A stretch of DNA of 64,000 nt, from NCBI RefSeq assembly GCF_017377775.1, contig NZ_JAFVLN010000029.1:21933-85932 (forward strand), given 5' to 3'. This document shows, piece after piece, positions 43,091 to 50,605 of the stretch; positions within the stretch are counted from its first letter, which is position 1, and each line of letters starts with the position of its first letter. Source of the DNA: Streptomyces sp. VRA16 Mangrove soil (GTDB taxonomy: Bacteria > Actinomycetota > Actinomycetes > Streptomycetales > Streptomycetaceae). The notes below the pieces were generated by a model. It saw nothing but the letters and a program-made list of their open reading frames with translations. It ran no database searches and was not told where the DNA came from. Position numbers and translations under genes: made by a program.

Positions 43091-43664
43091 AGTGCTCGAA
43101 CGCCTCGGCCAGGGAGTCGCGGGGTGCCGGGTCGGTGGCGACGAGGTCGGGCACTTCGAGGACGTAGCGGGCCAGCAGCCGCAGCCCGAGGTCGTCGGCG
43201 TCCTTGCCGGTCTCCTCGGCGATGACCTGCGCGAGGGTGTGCTCGCAGTCGACCCACAGGGTGCGGGCGTAGCGGCGCAGCGCCGGGGTGCGCACGACGA
43301 GGTCGAGGCGGCGCCGGAATTCGTTGTCGAGGTCGTCGGCGAACATGCCGCGCCCGGCCAGGAAGGTGTGCAGCGCGTCGAGCACGGAGGTCCCGTCGGC
43401 GCGTCCGCGCACGGCCGCCGTCAGTGAGGACCGGCGCTCCTCGCTGTCGCCGAGGATCAGCGCCTCCTTGCCGCCGGGGAAGTGGGCGAACAGCGTGGTC
43501 AGCGCGGTGTCGGCGGCGGCCGCGATCTCGGCGACCTTGACATCGTCGTAGCCGCGCTCCAGGAACAGCCGCAGGGCGGCCTCGGAGAGCGCCCTGCGCG
43601 TCGCCGCCTTCTTCCGCTCGCGCCGGCCGAGGGGCTGTTCCTTGACCTGTTGCTGCTCCGTCAT
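43062..43664 (-). CDS. TetR-family regulator divergent to an efflux pump
   Basis: 200 aa. HTH at ~20-65 with the recognition helix DTALTTLFAHFPG. C-terminal ligand domain as in other TetR proteins linked to drug pumps. Head-to-head with the DHA2 transporter at 43805, with short repeated sites between. Convergent overlap with the P-loop kinase gene. Confidence 0.88.
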   Translation of the reverse strand: MTEQQQVKEQPLGRRERKKAATRRALSEAALRLFLERGYDDVKVAEIAAAADTALTTLFAHFPGGKEALILGDSEERRSSLTAAVRGRADGTSVLDALHTFLAGRGMFADDLDNEFRRRLDLVVRTPALRRYARTLWVDCEHTLAQVIAEETGKDADDLGLRLLARYVLEVPDLVATDPAPRDSLAEAFEHFRRGWPDLA

Positions 43665-43688
43665 GCCTCCACTCTAGCCCACCTATCC

Positions 43689-43731
43689 CTAGCCACTTCA
43701 AAGTCGTAGCGATTGCGTTTTCCTAGTCACT
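43689..43731. promoter_or_regulatory. Repeated half-sites between TetR and MFS genes, candidate operator
   Basis: CTAGCCACT (43689-43697) and CTAGTCACT (43723-43731) are direct repeats; the second extends to the perfect palindrome TAGT-C-ACTA (43724-43732). The adjacent TetR is the natural candidate binder (inference). Confidence 0.45.
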
Positions 43732-43804
43732 ATGGTTTTTTGGAATGGAGGTCATCGACACACCACGGCCGCAGCGACGGCCACGCACCGGAAGGGAGCC
43801 CGCC

Positions 43805-45241
43805 ATGACGTCCACGACCACCGCACCAGCGGAGAAGACAGGAGCGGGGGCGGCGCTCTCCAAAGCCGCCTTCTGGACCGTGCTGGCACTGGTCCTGCTG
43901 GCCGACGCGCTCGACATGATCGACTCGACGGTCACCAACATCGCGGCGCCGACGATCGCCACCGACATCGGCGGCGGCGAGTCACTGATCAAGTGGCTCG
44001 GTGCCGCCTACGCCCTCGCGATGGGCGTCCTGCTCGTCGTCGGCGGGCGGCTCGGCGACAAGTTCGGGCAGCGGCGCCTGTTCCTGATCGGCATGACGGG
44101 CTTCACGCTCGCCTCCGCCGTCTGCGGGCTCTCGCCCGATCCGGCGCTGCTGATCGTGGCCCGTGCGCTGCAGGGCGCGTTCGGCGCGCTGCTCATCCCG
44201 CAGGGCATGGCGATCATGACGCGGACCTTCTCGAAGGAGCAGCTGGGCAAGGCGTTCGCGCTCTTCGGCCCGCTGCTCGGGCTGTCCTCGGTGGGCGGTC
44301 CGATCCTCGCCGGGTTCCTCATCGACGCCGACGTCGCGGGTCTGTCGTGGCGGCCGATCTTCCTGATCAACCTGATCCTCGGCACGGTCGGGGTGCTCGC
44401 CGCCACCCGGCTGCTGCCGCGCGACACCGGCGACCGCTCGGTGACCGTCGACGGGCTCGGCTCGGGGCTGCTCGCCGTCACCATGTTCGGCCTGATGCTG
44501 GGCCTGATCGAGGGCTCCACGGCCGGCTGGAACGCCCTGGCGATCGGCTCCCTCGCCGTCGGCCTGGTCTTCCTGCTGCTGTTCTTCCGCCGTCAGCGCA
44601 CGGCCGCCGAGCCGCTGATCACGGCGTCCCTCCTGAAGAACAAGGGCTTCACCTCGGCGCTGATCCTCGGCCTGTTCTTCTTCGCGGTGACCTCGGGTCT
44701 GATCTACGTGATCTCGCTGTTCATGCAGCAGGGCCTCGGTGTCGCCCCCGCCGACGCCGCGCTCGGCCTGCTGCCGCTCACCCTCGGCATCATCGTCTCG
44801 GCGTTCGCCACGATGGGCGGCCTGACGAAACGGCTCGGCCGCAACGTGGTGACGCTCGGCCTGCTCCTCACCCTCGCGGGCGGCGCCGGACTGCTGGTGC
44901 TGGTGCATGCGCAGGGCATGTCGACGACCCTGTGGGCGATGGCCCCCGCGGTCTTCGTCACCGGGCTCGGCATGGGCTGCTGCTTCGGCACGGTCTTCGA
45001 CTTCGCGCTCGGCGACGTCTCGGCCGAGGAGGCGGGCAGCGCGTCCGGCTCCCTCACCGCGATCCAGCAGCTCGCCAACGGCCTCGGCTCGGCGATCGTC
45101 ACCACGGTCTACTTCCACGCGGGCGCCCCGGCCCACGCGATGACCGTCTCCCTCGCCGTCGTCCTCGCGGTCACGGTGGCCTGTCTGCCGCTGGTGCGGC
45201 TGCTTCCGCGCCGCGCCGCGGAGGGACCCGGCGGGCACTGA
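43805..45241 (+). CDS. MFS drug-efflux transporter, DHA2 type
   Basis: 478 aa from ATG 43805 (AAGGGAG seven bases ahead; ATG 43745 gives 20 extra residues but lacks a site). ~14 helices, helix-1 motif MIDSTVTNIAAPTIA, motif A GGRLGDKFGQRRLFLIG, and motif C region (GPLLGLSSVGGPILAG). Proton-coupled export of drugs or metabolites from the cytosol. Divergent TetR gene suggests induction by substrate. Confidence 0.9.
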   Translation: MTSTTTAPAEKTGAGAALSKAAFWTVLALVLLADALDMIDSTVTNIAAPTIATDIGGGESLIKWLGAAYALAMGVLLVVGGRLGDKFGQRRLFLIGMTGFTLASAVCGLSPDPALLIVARALQGAFGALLIPQGMAIMTRTFSKEQLGKAFALFGPLLGLSSVGGPILAGFLIDADVAGLSWRPIFLINLILGTVGVLAATRLLPRDTGDRSVTVDGLGSGLLAVTMFGLMLGLIEGSTAGWNALAIGSLAVGLVFLLLFFRRQRTAAEPLITASLLKNKGFTSALILGLFFFAVTSGLIYVISLFMQQGLGVAPADAALGLLPLTLGIIVSAFATMGGLTKRLGRNVVTLGLLLTLAGGAGLLVLVHAQGMSTTLWAMAPAVFVTGLGMGCCFGTVFDFALGDVSAEEAGSASGSLTAIQQLANGLGSAIVTTVYFHAGAPAHAMTVSLAVVLAVTVACLPLVRLLPRRAAEGPGGH

Positions 45242-45257
45242 GCCCGGGGCCCCGGGC
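45242..45257. terminator. GC-rich palindrome between convergent genes
   Basis: GCCCGGGGCCCCGGGC, a perfect 16-bp palindrome starting one base after the transporter stop. Terminator-like but without a T tract. Confidence 0.4.
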
Positions 45258-45260
45258 CCC

Positions 45261-46547
45261 CTACCCGTCCGTCCGCTCGATCCACTCGCCGCCGCCCAAC
45301 GGGTAGTCGTACCCGGGGCGGCCGGCGTTCGCGCTGGTACGGAACGGGATGCCGGAGTTGTCGACGCGGACGGTCCCGTGCCGGGAGCCGCTCGTCCAGT
45401 CCAGGGTGAGCTCCCAGCGGACGTCGTGCGCCTTGCTGTGCGCGGTGACGTAGAAGACCTCCGGGTCGGACTCGCTGACCTTGTACGGGAAGTCGCGCTG
45501 GCCGTTCCTCACGGTGACCGTGGGGCTGCCGTTGTCGAGGTCGACGTCGAACGACTTGGTCTCGACGCTGCCGCCGCAGCCGACACCCATCGCGTAGTCG
45601 TTCCAGGCGAGCGGCGCCGCCTTGCCGACGACGCGGACGTGCAGGTCCTCCAGGACGACGGTGTCCGCGCCGGTGCCCTGCACGGTGAGGGCGACGCGCT
45701 GCTCGCCGGAGGACACCGCCCCGTACGCGGCGGACCAGCGCGGGGCGTCCTGCTCGGAGGCGGGCGGGCCGACCTGCTCCGGTTCGCTGTTCACCAGGAA
45801 GTGCTGGCTGCACGGGCTGTCGTAGACGTAGGGCCGGACACCGACGTTCACCGCGGGCCCGCTGTCGTCCCCGTCTCCGGCGCCCGGCTTGGCGGAGGGG
45901 GTGCCCGCGGAGGCGTCGGCCGACGGCGTGCGGGTGCTCGTGCCGCTCGCCGCGGGTGAGCCCGTGGCGGACGGGGACGACCGGCCGTTCTTTCCGGCGC
46001 TCTCCGGGTCGGACGCCTGACCCGGTGCGGTGGCTCCGGCCTCCTGGCGCCGGCCGCTGTCGCCGTCGTCGCGATGCCCGAGGTGCACGGCAAGCACCAC
46101 GGCACCGGTGACGGCGGCGACCGTGACGGCCGCGAGGACGGCGGTGCGCCGCCGGGACGTACGGGGTCCACGGGCCCCGTCGTCGATGCCGGGGCCCATG
46201 TCGATGCCGGGGGCCACCGGCTGCGGTTCCGGTTCTGGTTCTGATTCCGGTTCTGGTTCTGGTTCCGTCGGTGGGAGGACGGGCTCCGGCTCGGCCTGCC
46301 CCTTACGTCCCCGCGCCGCGTCCGCCAGGATCCACCGGCGGTGCAGCTCCACCAGCTCCTCCGGGCGCGCCTTGCACAGCCGGGCGAACCGTTCGACCGG
46401 CGCGTAGTCGTTGGGCACGGCGGTGCCGTTGCAGTAGCGGTGCAGCGTGGACGTGCTCATGTGGAGGCGCTTCGCCAGCACCCCGTAGCTCAGCCCCGAC
46501 CGGTCCTTCAACTCCCGCAGCAGCTCGGCGAACCCGTCCCCAGACAC
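45261..46547 (-). CDS. HTH (XRE-like) membrane protein with extracytoplasmic domain
   Basis: 428 aa from GTG 46547, which has GGAGG five bases ahead; ATG 46574 or 46559 are alternatives. N-terminal XRE-type HTH (residues ~5-60; GLSYGVLAKRLHMSTSTLHRYCNG), an EPEPEPES linker, one helix (TAVLAAVTVAAVTGAVVLAVHLG), Ser/Thr-rich spacer, and a C-terminal domain of ~170 residues with a Cys pair. This is the streptomycete class of membrane-tethered HTH proteins; the outer domain probably senses something. Target unknown. No nearby partner is obvious. Confidence 0.83.
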   Translation of the reverse strand: MSGDGFAELLRELKDRSGLSYGVLAKRLHMSTSTLHRYCNGTAVPNDYAPVERFARLCKARPEELVELHRRWILADAARGRKGQAEPEPVLPPTEPEPEPESEPEPEPQPVAPGIDMGPGIDDGARGPRTSRRRTAVLAAVTVAAVTGAVVLAVHLGHRDDGDSGRRQEAGATAPGQASDPESAGKNGRSSPSATGSPAASGTSTRTPSADASAGTPSAKPGAGDGDDSGPAVNVGVRPYVYDSPCSQHFLVNSEPEQVGPPASEQDAPRWSAAYGAVSSGEQRVALTVQGTGADTVVLEDLHVRVVGKAAPLAWNDYAMGVGCGGSVETKSFDVDLDNGSPTVTVRNGQRDFPYKVSESDPEVFYVTAHSKAHDVRWELTLDWTSGSRHGTVRVDNSGIPFRTSANAGRPGYDYPLGGGEWIERTDG

Positions 46548-46735
46548 CCGTTCCTCCATGCCCCCGTGTCCCATTCCCGCGTTCCAGGGTACGTACGTTC
46601 CCCCAGCTCAGAGCCCGTTTCAGCGTTCCACCGTCCCCAACTCCCGGCCGGTCGTGGCGCCTGGGACGGACCGCCCCACAAGCTCTGGTCATCCAAGCAC
46701 CACACCGACCCGAACTCCCAAGGGGCACCACGAAC

Positions 46736-47428
46736 ATGACCGGTATCCGCGCTTCCCGCACCCGCCTGCTGACCGCCGCCGCCACCGTCGCGATCGCCGC
46801 GCTCTCGCTCACCGCCTGCAACGACGGTTCGGGCGTCAAGGACGAGGGCGCGTCGGCGGCCTCGTCCTCGGCGACGCCGTCGACGCCCTCGACGCCCTCG
46901 TCCTCGGCGCCCGCCACCGATGCCGGCTCCGGATCCAAGGCCCCCGACGCGAAGGCTCCCGCCACCCAGGCGCCGGCCACCAAGACCCCGGCCGCCGACA
47001 CCAAGCCGGTCACCTGCACGGGCTCCAACACCAAGACGGTCGCGGCCCCGCTGACCCGCCCCCTGAACCACATGCTGCTCACGGTCACCAACACCGGCGG
47101 CAAGCCCTGCTACCTCTACAACTACCCGTACGTCCGCTTCGGCGAGGCCCAGTCCGTGCCGCCGGTCATCAAGGACTCCCAGCCGCAGGCCGTGGTGACG
47201 CTCGCCCCCGGCGAGTCCGGTTACGCGGCCGTCCTGCTCTCCGCCGCCGACGGCAGCGGCACCAACGGTCACACCGAGAAGAACCTCGCCGTGATGTTCC
47301 AGGGCCGCGACGGCGACTCGACGGCCGGCGCCGCCCACCCGTCGCTGCCCGGCGAGGGCGCGTACATCGACGACTCCCTGAAGGTCACCTACTGGCAGCA
47401 GGACATGGACCTCGCCATCACCTGGTGA
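46736..47428 (+). CDS. DUF4232 lipoprotein
   Basis: 230 aa from ATG 46736 (AAGGGG ten bases ahead). Lipobox LTAC at residue ~25, an Ala/Pro/Thr/Lys-rich linker (~35-85), then the DUF4232 domain with a Cys pair (VTCTGSNTKTV; NTGGKPCYLYNYPYVRF). Exported, lipid-anchored, function unknown. Its stop overlaps the convergent ATPase gene by 11 bp. Confidence 0.87.
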   Translation: MTGIRASRTRLLTAAATVAIAALSLTACNDGSGVKDEGASAASSSATPSTPSTPSSSAPATDAGSGSKAPDAKAPATQAPATKTPAADTKPVTCTGSNTKTVAAPLTRPLNHMLLTVTNTGGKPCYLYNYPYVRFGEAQSVPPVIKDSQPQAVVTLAPGESGYAAVLLSAADGSGTNGHTEKNLAVMFQGRDGDSTAGAAHPSLPGEGAYIDDSLKVTYWQQDMDLAITW

Positions 47429-47885
47429 CCCGGAACACGCACCACACGGCCTTCCCCGGGCCGCCCCGCTCCCGCACCCCCCACGCGTCGGCGCAGGCCG
47501 CGACCAGCAGCAGCCCGCGCCCGCCGGTCCCGTCCCCGCCCCCGACAGGCACCGGCGTCCCCGGCCCGCTGTCGTGCACCTCCACCCGCAGCTCGCCGTC
47601 CCCGATCGCGTACGAGACGTAGAGCTGGTAACCGCGCCCGGGCGGCGCCCCGTGCAGCAGCGCGTTCGTCGCGAGTTCGCTCACGCACAGCGCCACGTCG
47701 TCGCTCCGCTCGTGCCCGGCGAGCCCCCAGTCGGCCAGCGCCTCGCGCGCGAACCGGCGCGCGGCGGGGACGGTGCGCCGGTCACGGGGGTAGAACCGCT
47801 CGCGGCGCAGGGCGAGTTGAGGGCCCGGTGGATTGCGGTGGGTGGAGATCGTCTCATTCACCGGACAACCGTCGCGCAGCGTCAC
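47418..47885 (-). CDS. Anti-sigma-factor-like ATP-binding protein
   Basis: 155 aa from GTG 47885 (or GTG 47861). GHKL ATPase: SELATNALLHGAP (N box) and VHDSGPGTPV (G1), GGRGLLLVAAC (G2). In Streptomyces dozens of such RsbW-like proteins are encoded next to XRE/DUF397 pairs (WhiJ/AbaA-like loci). Here it is head-to-head with such a pair, 93 bp apart, so it is probably a functional member of the locus. Confidence 0.85.
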   Translation of the reverse strand: MTLRDGCPVNETISTHRNPPGPQLALRRERFYPRDRRTVPAARRFAREALADWGLAGHERSDDVALCVSELATNALLHGAPPGRGYQLYVSYAIGDGELRVEVHDSGPGTPVPVGGGDGTGGRGLLLVAACADAWGVRERGGPGKAVWCVFRVTR

Positions 47886-47978
47886 TAGCGTGAATCAGCC
47901 CGTGGCGCCGTACGCGGATTTTGTACGGGCGTTGTACGGGTTCCGCGCGCTCCATCGCGGGCGAACAGGGGGAGACCT

Positions 47979-48812
47979 ATGACCATGACCTCCAGGCAAG
48001 CCCCTCGCAAGAGGAACGTCTCGACCATGAAGATGGTGGGCCGCCAGCTGAAAGCGGCCCGCACGGCGGCGGGTTACACGCAGGTCCAGCTCGCCGAGCT
48101 GGTCAGCGTGGACGAGGAGACCATCGCCTCCGTCGAGCAGGGCAGACGGTCGCTGCTGCCCGATCTGGCGGACCGCCTCGATGAACTCCTCGACACCAAG
48201 GGGATGTTGACCATCGGCGTGGCCAACATGCCGGAGATCGACCAGTTCCCGTTGTGGGCGGAGGAGTACATGCGGCAGGAGCAGGAGGCCGCCTCCATCT
48301 CCTGGTACGACGCGCTCGTCGTACCGGGCATTCTCCAGACCGAGGAGTACGCGCGGGCCGTCCTGCGCGAACGTGTACCGGCGTACGGAGAGGACGAGAT
48401 CGAGGCCAAGACGGCAGGGCGCGTGGCCCGCCAGGAGATCCTGCACCGCAAGGTGCCGCCGACGCTGAGCTTCGTGGTGTGGGAGCCGGTGCTGCACTCG
48501 GCGGTGGGCGAACCGAGGGTGCGACGCGAGCAGTTGCGCCACCTGCGGACGTGCGCCGAACTCCCGGCTGTCTCCCTTCAGTTCCTGCCCCTGGACAGTC
48601 CGTCGAACGCCGGAATGGACGGCCCGTTCACCCTGCTCGAAACCCCGGATCACCAGCATCTCGCGTACACCGAGTCACAGCGCGGGAGCCAACTGGTGGC
48701 CACCCCCTACGACGTGTCAATCCTGGAGCGCAAGTATGCGATGCTGCGGACACAGGCCCTCACCACACAGCACTCCCTGGGCCTGCTGGACCGACTGCTA
48801 GGAGAAGCGTGA
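47979..48812 (+). CDS. XRE-family regulator with DUF5753 domain (WhiJ-like)
   Basis: 277 aa. GGGGGAGA precedes ATG 47979. XRE HTH at ~15-75 (LKAARTAAGYTQVQLAELVSV; ETIASVEQGRR) followed by a DUF5753 domain (WYDALVVPGILQTEEYARAVL; VVWEPVLHSAVG; LQFLPLDSP). The gene ends in GTGA shared with DUF397. XRE-DUF397 pairs such as SCO4441/SCO4442 influence antibiotic production and have been described as antagonistic partners (established knowledge). Together with the ATPase this is a typical three-gene locus. Confidence 0.92.
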   Translation: MTMTSRQAPRKRNVSTMKMVGRQLKAARTAAGYTQVQLAELVSVDEETIASVEQGRRSLLPDLADRLDELLDTKGMLTIGVANMPEIDQFPLWAEEYMRQEQEAASISWYDALVVPGILQTEEYARAVLRERVPAYGEDEIEAKTAGRVARQEILHRKVPPTLSFVVWEPVLHSAVGEPRVRREQLRHLRTCAELPAVSLQFLPLDSPSNAGMDGPFTLLETPDHQHLAYTESQRGSQLVATPYDVSILERKYAMLRTQALTTQHSLGLLDRLLGEA

Positions 48813-49060
48813 GCACCGCAGCAGACCTCAAGTGGTTCAAGTCGAGTTACAGCGGCAGCGAGGGCGGCGAGTGCCTCGAAGTCGCGTACACCTGGCGCAA
48901 GTCGAGCTACAGCGGCAGCGAAGGCGGCCAGTGCCTGGAGATCGCCACCTGCCCCCACACCGACACCGTCCACATCCGCGACTCCAAGAACCCGGACGGC
49001 CCCACCTTCGCGGTCCGGCCGGAGGCATGGGCCGCGTTCGCGGGGTTCGCGCGGGGATGA
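48809..49060 (+). CDS. DUF397 protein with duplicated N-terminal motif
   Basis: 83 aa, longer than the usual ~60-70. GTG 48809 overlaps the XRE TGA (GTGA), with AGGAGAAGC ahead. The family motif KSSYSGSEGG-CLE occurs twice: first as FKSSYSGSEGGECLEVA, then as RKSSYSGSEGGQCLEIA, before the normal C-terminus (VHIRDSKNPDGPTFAVRPE). The repeat is exact at a 60-bp period. Probably the small partner of the XRE protein. Confidence 0.9.
   Translation: MSTAADLKWFKSSYSGSEGGECLEVAYTWRKSSYSGSEGGQCLEIATCPHTDTVHIRDSKNPDGPTFAVRPEAWAAFAGFARG
48833..48952 (+). repeat. Tandem 60-bp duplication inside the DUF397 gene
   Basis: Unit 1 48833-48892, unit 2 48893-48952; 20 codons each, near-identical at the protein level with synonymous differences, so not a fresh duplication. 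In frame. Confidence 0.85.
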
Positions 49061-49067
49061 TGCCTTC

Positions 49068-49412
49068 GTGATACTCGAAGGCATGGACGAAGACTGGGAG
49101 CTGTACCGGGACAAGTTCAGAAACCGCCTGCCCGGTGACCTCGCCGAGCTGCGCGGCCCCGAGCACGGGGTCGTCCAGCTCCCGCTGCACGTGGCCTGGT
49201 CGGGGCTGACCGCGTACGACCTCGACCAGCCGCGCCAGCGCATGGGGCTGTACCGGACGGTCCTGCACGAAGGCCAGCACGACGACCTGATCGACTTTCT
49301 CAACCGGGACATCCTCCTCACTCTGTGGCCGACCCTGCGCAAGCTGGTCGGCCGGGCCGTGCGAAGCGTGTGGGAGGAGGCCTTTCCCGAGCTGCTCGGA
49401 GCCGCCGAATGA
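49068..49412 (+). CDS. Small protein upstream of an AbiEii-like nucleotidyltransferase, candidate antitoxin
   Basis: 114 aa from GTG 49068, or 109 aa from ATG 49083 (GAAGG directly upstream of the latter). No named domain. Soluble, acidic, with segments WELYRDKFRNRLPGDLAELRG and VLHEGQHDDLIDFLNRDIL. It starts 8 bp after the DUF397 stop and ends in ATGA with the nucleotidyltransferase, so the two are probably coupled. In type IV AbiE systems a small gene precedes the transferase, but this is not an obvious AbiEi homologue (no wHTH seen); the role is inferred from context. Confidence 0.72.
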   Translation: MILEGMDEDWELYRDKFRNRLPGDLAELRGPEHGVVQLPLHVAWSGLTAYDLDQPRQRMGLYRTVLHEGQHDDLIDFLNRDILLTLWPTLRKLVGRAVRSVWEEAFPELLGAAE

Positions 49413-50077
49413 AGATGCCCGACCTGCACGCCCGCCTGCTGGCCGACGTGCTCGCGATCGGTTCGCCGTACCCCCTGGTGATCATGGGCGGTTACGCCGT
49501 ACAGGCGCACCGCCTTGTGTCACGGCCGAGCCAGGATCTCGACGTCGCCACCGAGAACCCCGCACCGATGACCGACATCGCGACCACGTTGCGTGAAGGT
49601 CTTGAAGCCCGGGGCTGGCAGGTCGAGGACGTGGAGATCTCCGGCACCTCCGGCCGGTTCATCGTCACCGAACCCACGACCGGGGACCGGTGCGAGGTCG
49701 ATGTGCTCAAGGAAGTGTTCTACCGGCCACCGGTGGACACCCCGATCGGCCCCGTTCTGGCCGAGGAGGACGTCATCGGCACCAAGATCCGCGCCCTCGC
49801 CGACCGAGGCCTGCCGCGCGACCTGATCGACATGTTCGCCGCGTCGAACCGGTGGTCCAACGGAGACCTGGAGATGTTCGGCCGACGTCACCACCGGGGT
49901 CCGTTCGACCTCGACGAACTCCAGACCAAGCTGTTCGGCGCGGAATGGATCGACGACGCCGAATTCGAGGCCTACGGCCTCGACACCCCCACCATCCACG
50001 CCCTGCGCACCTGGGCCCAGTCCTGGGCCGAAGACCTCGCCGAGCGGCTGCACGGCGACGAGGACCACGACGCCTGA
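49409..50077 (+). CDS. AbiEii/AbiGii-like nucleotidyltransferase, candidate toxin
   Basis: 222 aa. N-terminal nucleotidyltransferase motif: IMGGYAVQAHRL with the DxD-like pair in SQDLDVATENP. A later Asp/Lys region (EEDVIGTKIRALADRGLPRDLIDMF) matches the AbiEii pattern. AbiEii toxins modify tRNA or other targets with nucleotides (family knowledge). ATG 49409 overlaps the upstream stop (ATGA). The catalytic motif is complete, so it looks active. The C-terminus is Glu/Asp-rich. Confidence 0.82.
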   Translation: MKMPDLHARLLADVLAIGSPYPLVIMGGYAVQAHRLVSRPSQDLDVATENPAPMTDIATTLREGLEARGWQVEDVEISGTSGRFIVTEPTTGDRCEVDVLKEVFYRPPVDTPIGPVLAEEDVIGTKIRALADRGLPRDLIDMFAASNRWSNGDLEMFGRRHHRGPFDLDELQTKLFGAEWIDDAEFEAYGLDTPTIHALRTWAQSWAEDLAERLHGDEDHDA

Positions 50078-50081
50078 CGCG

Positions 50082-50283
50082 TCACGTCACCACCGGCCCC
50101 ACCTCCGCCGCCGTCTGCGCCAGCGCCCGGACGACCGGGCTGTCGGCCGTGGTGCGCCAGGTCAGGGCCCAGCGCATGGGCGGCGCCTCCACGACAGGGA
50201 CGAAGACGACACCGGGCGGGGAGTTGTAGCGCGCGGCGATCTCGCCCAGCGGGTGGACGCAGGCGCCGGACGCGACCAGCACC
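50082..50283 (-). pseudogene. LysR-type regulator remnant (C-terminal part only)
   Basis: Reading the minus strand, ~67 codons encode ASGACVHPLGEIAARYNSP, then VVFVPVVEAPPMRW and TADSPVVRALA, the end of a LysR substrate-binding domain. The N-terminal HTH and most of the effector domain are absent, and the similarity stops abruptly near 50283 where DoxX-like coding begins on the other strand. No start codon with a ribosome site is available. Confidence 0.6.
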
Positions 50284-50589
50284 ACCAAGACGTTCGTCCC
50301 GAAGGCACGGCTGGCCGCGCAGCACGGCGGCGAGTGGACCGCGAGCGTCGCCCCGGGACGGATCAAGCTCCTCGGGATCCTCGAACTGCTCGCCGTGGCC
50401 GGGCTGATCCTGCCCGTCGCGCTCGACGTCGCGCCGGTGATGGTGCCGGTGACGGCCCTGCTGTGGGTGGTGCTGATGGTCGGCGCCATGGTCACCCACG
50501 GGCGCCTCGGCCAGTACGGGCTCATCGGCGTCAACGCGGTCCACCTCGGGCTCGCGGTCTTCGTCGCCGCCGGCCGGCTCGCCTCCTGA
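50284..50589 (+). pseudogene. DoxX-like membrane protein remnant (C-terminal half)
   Basis: Plus-strand codons give KTFVPKARLAAQHGGEWTAS, IKLLGILELLAVAGLILP, then helices LLWVVLMVGAMVTHG and AVHLGLAVFVAAGRLAS. This is the second half of a DoxX-like protein: the first membrane helix and its start are missing. GTG 50395 could only give a 64-aa stub. It abuts the LysR remnant head-to-head. Confidence 0.6.
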
Positions 50590-50605
50590 CCGGCGCGGCC
50601 GCGCC

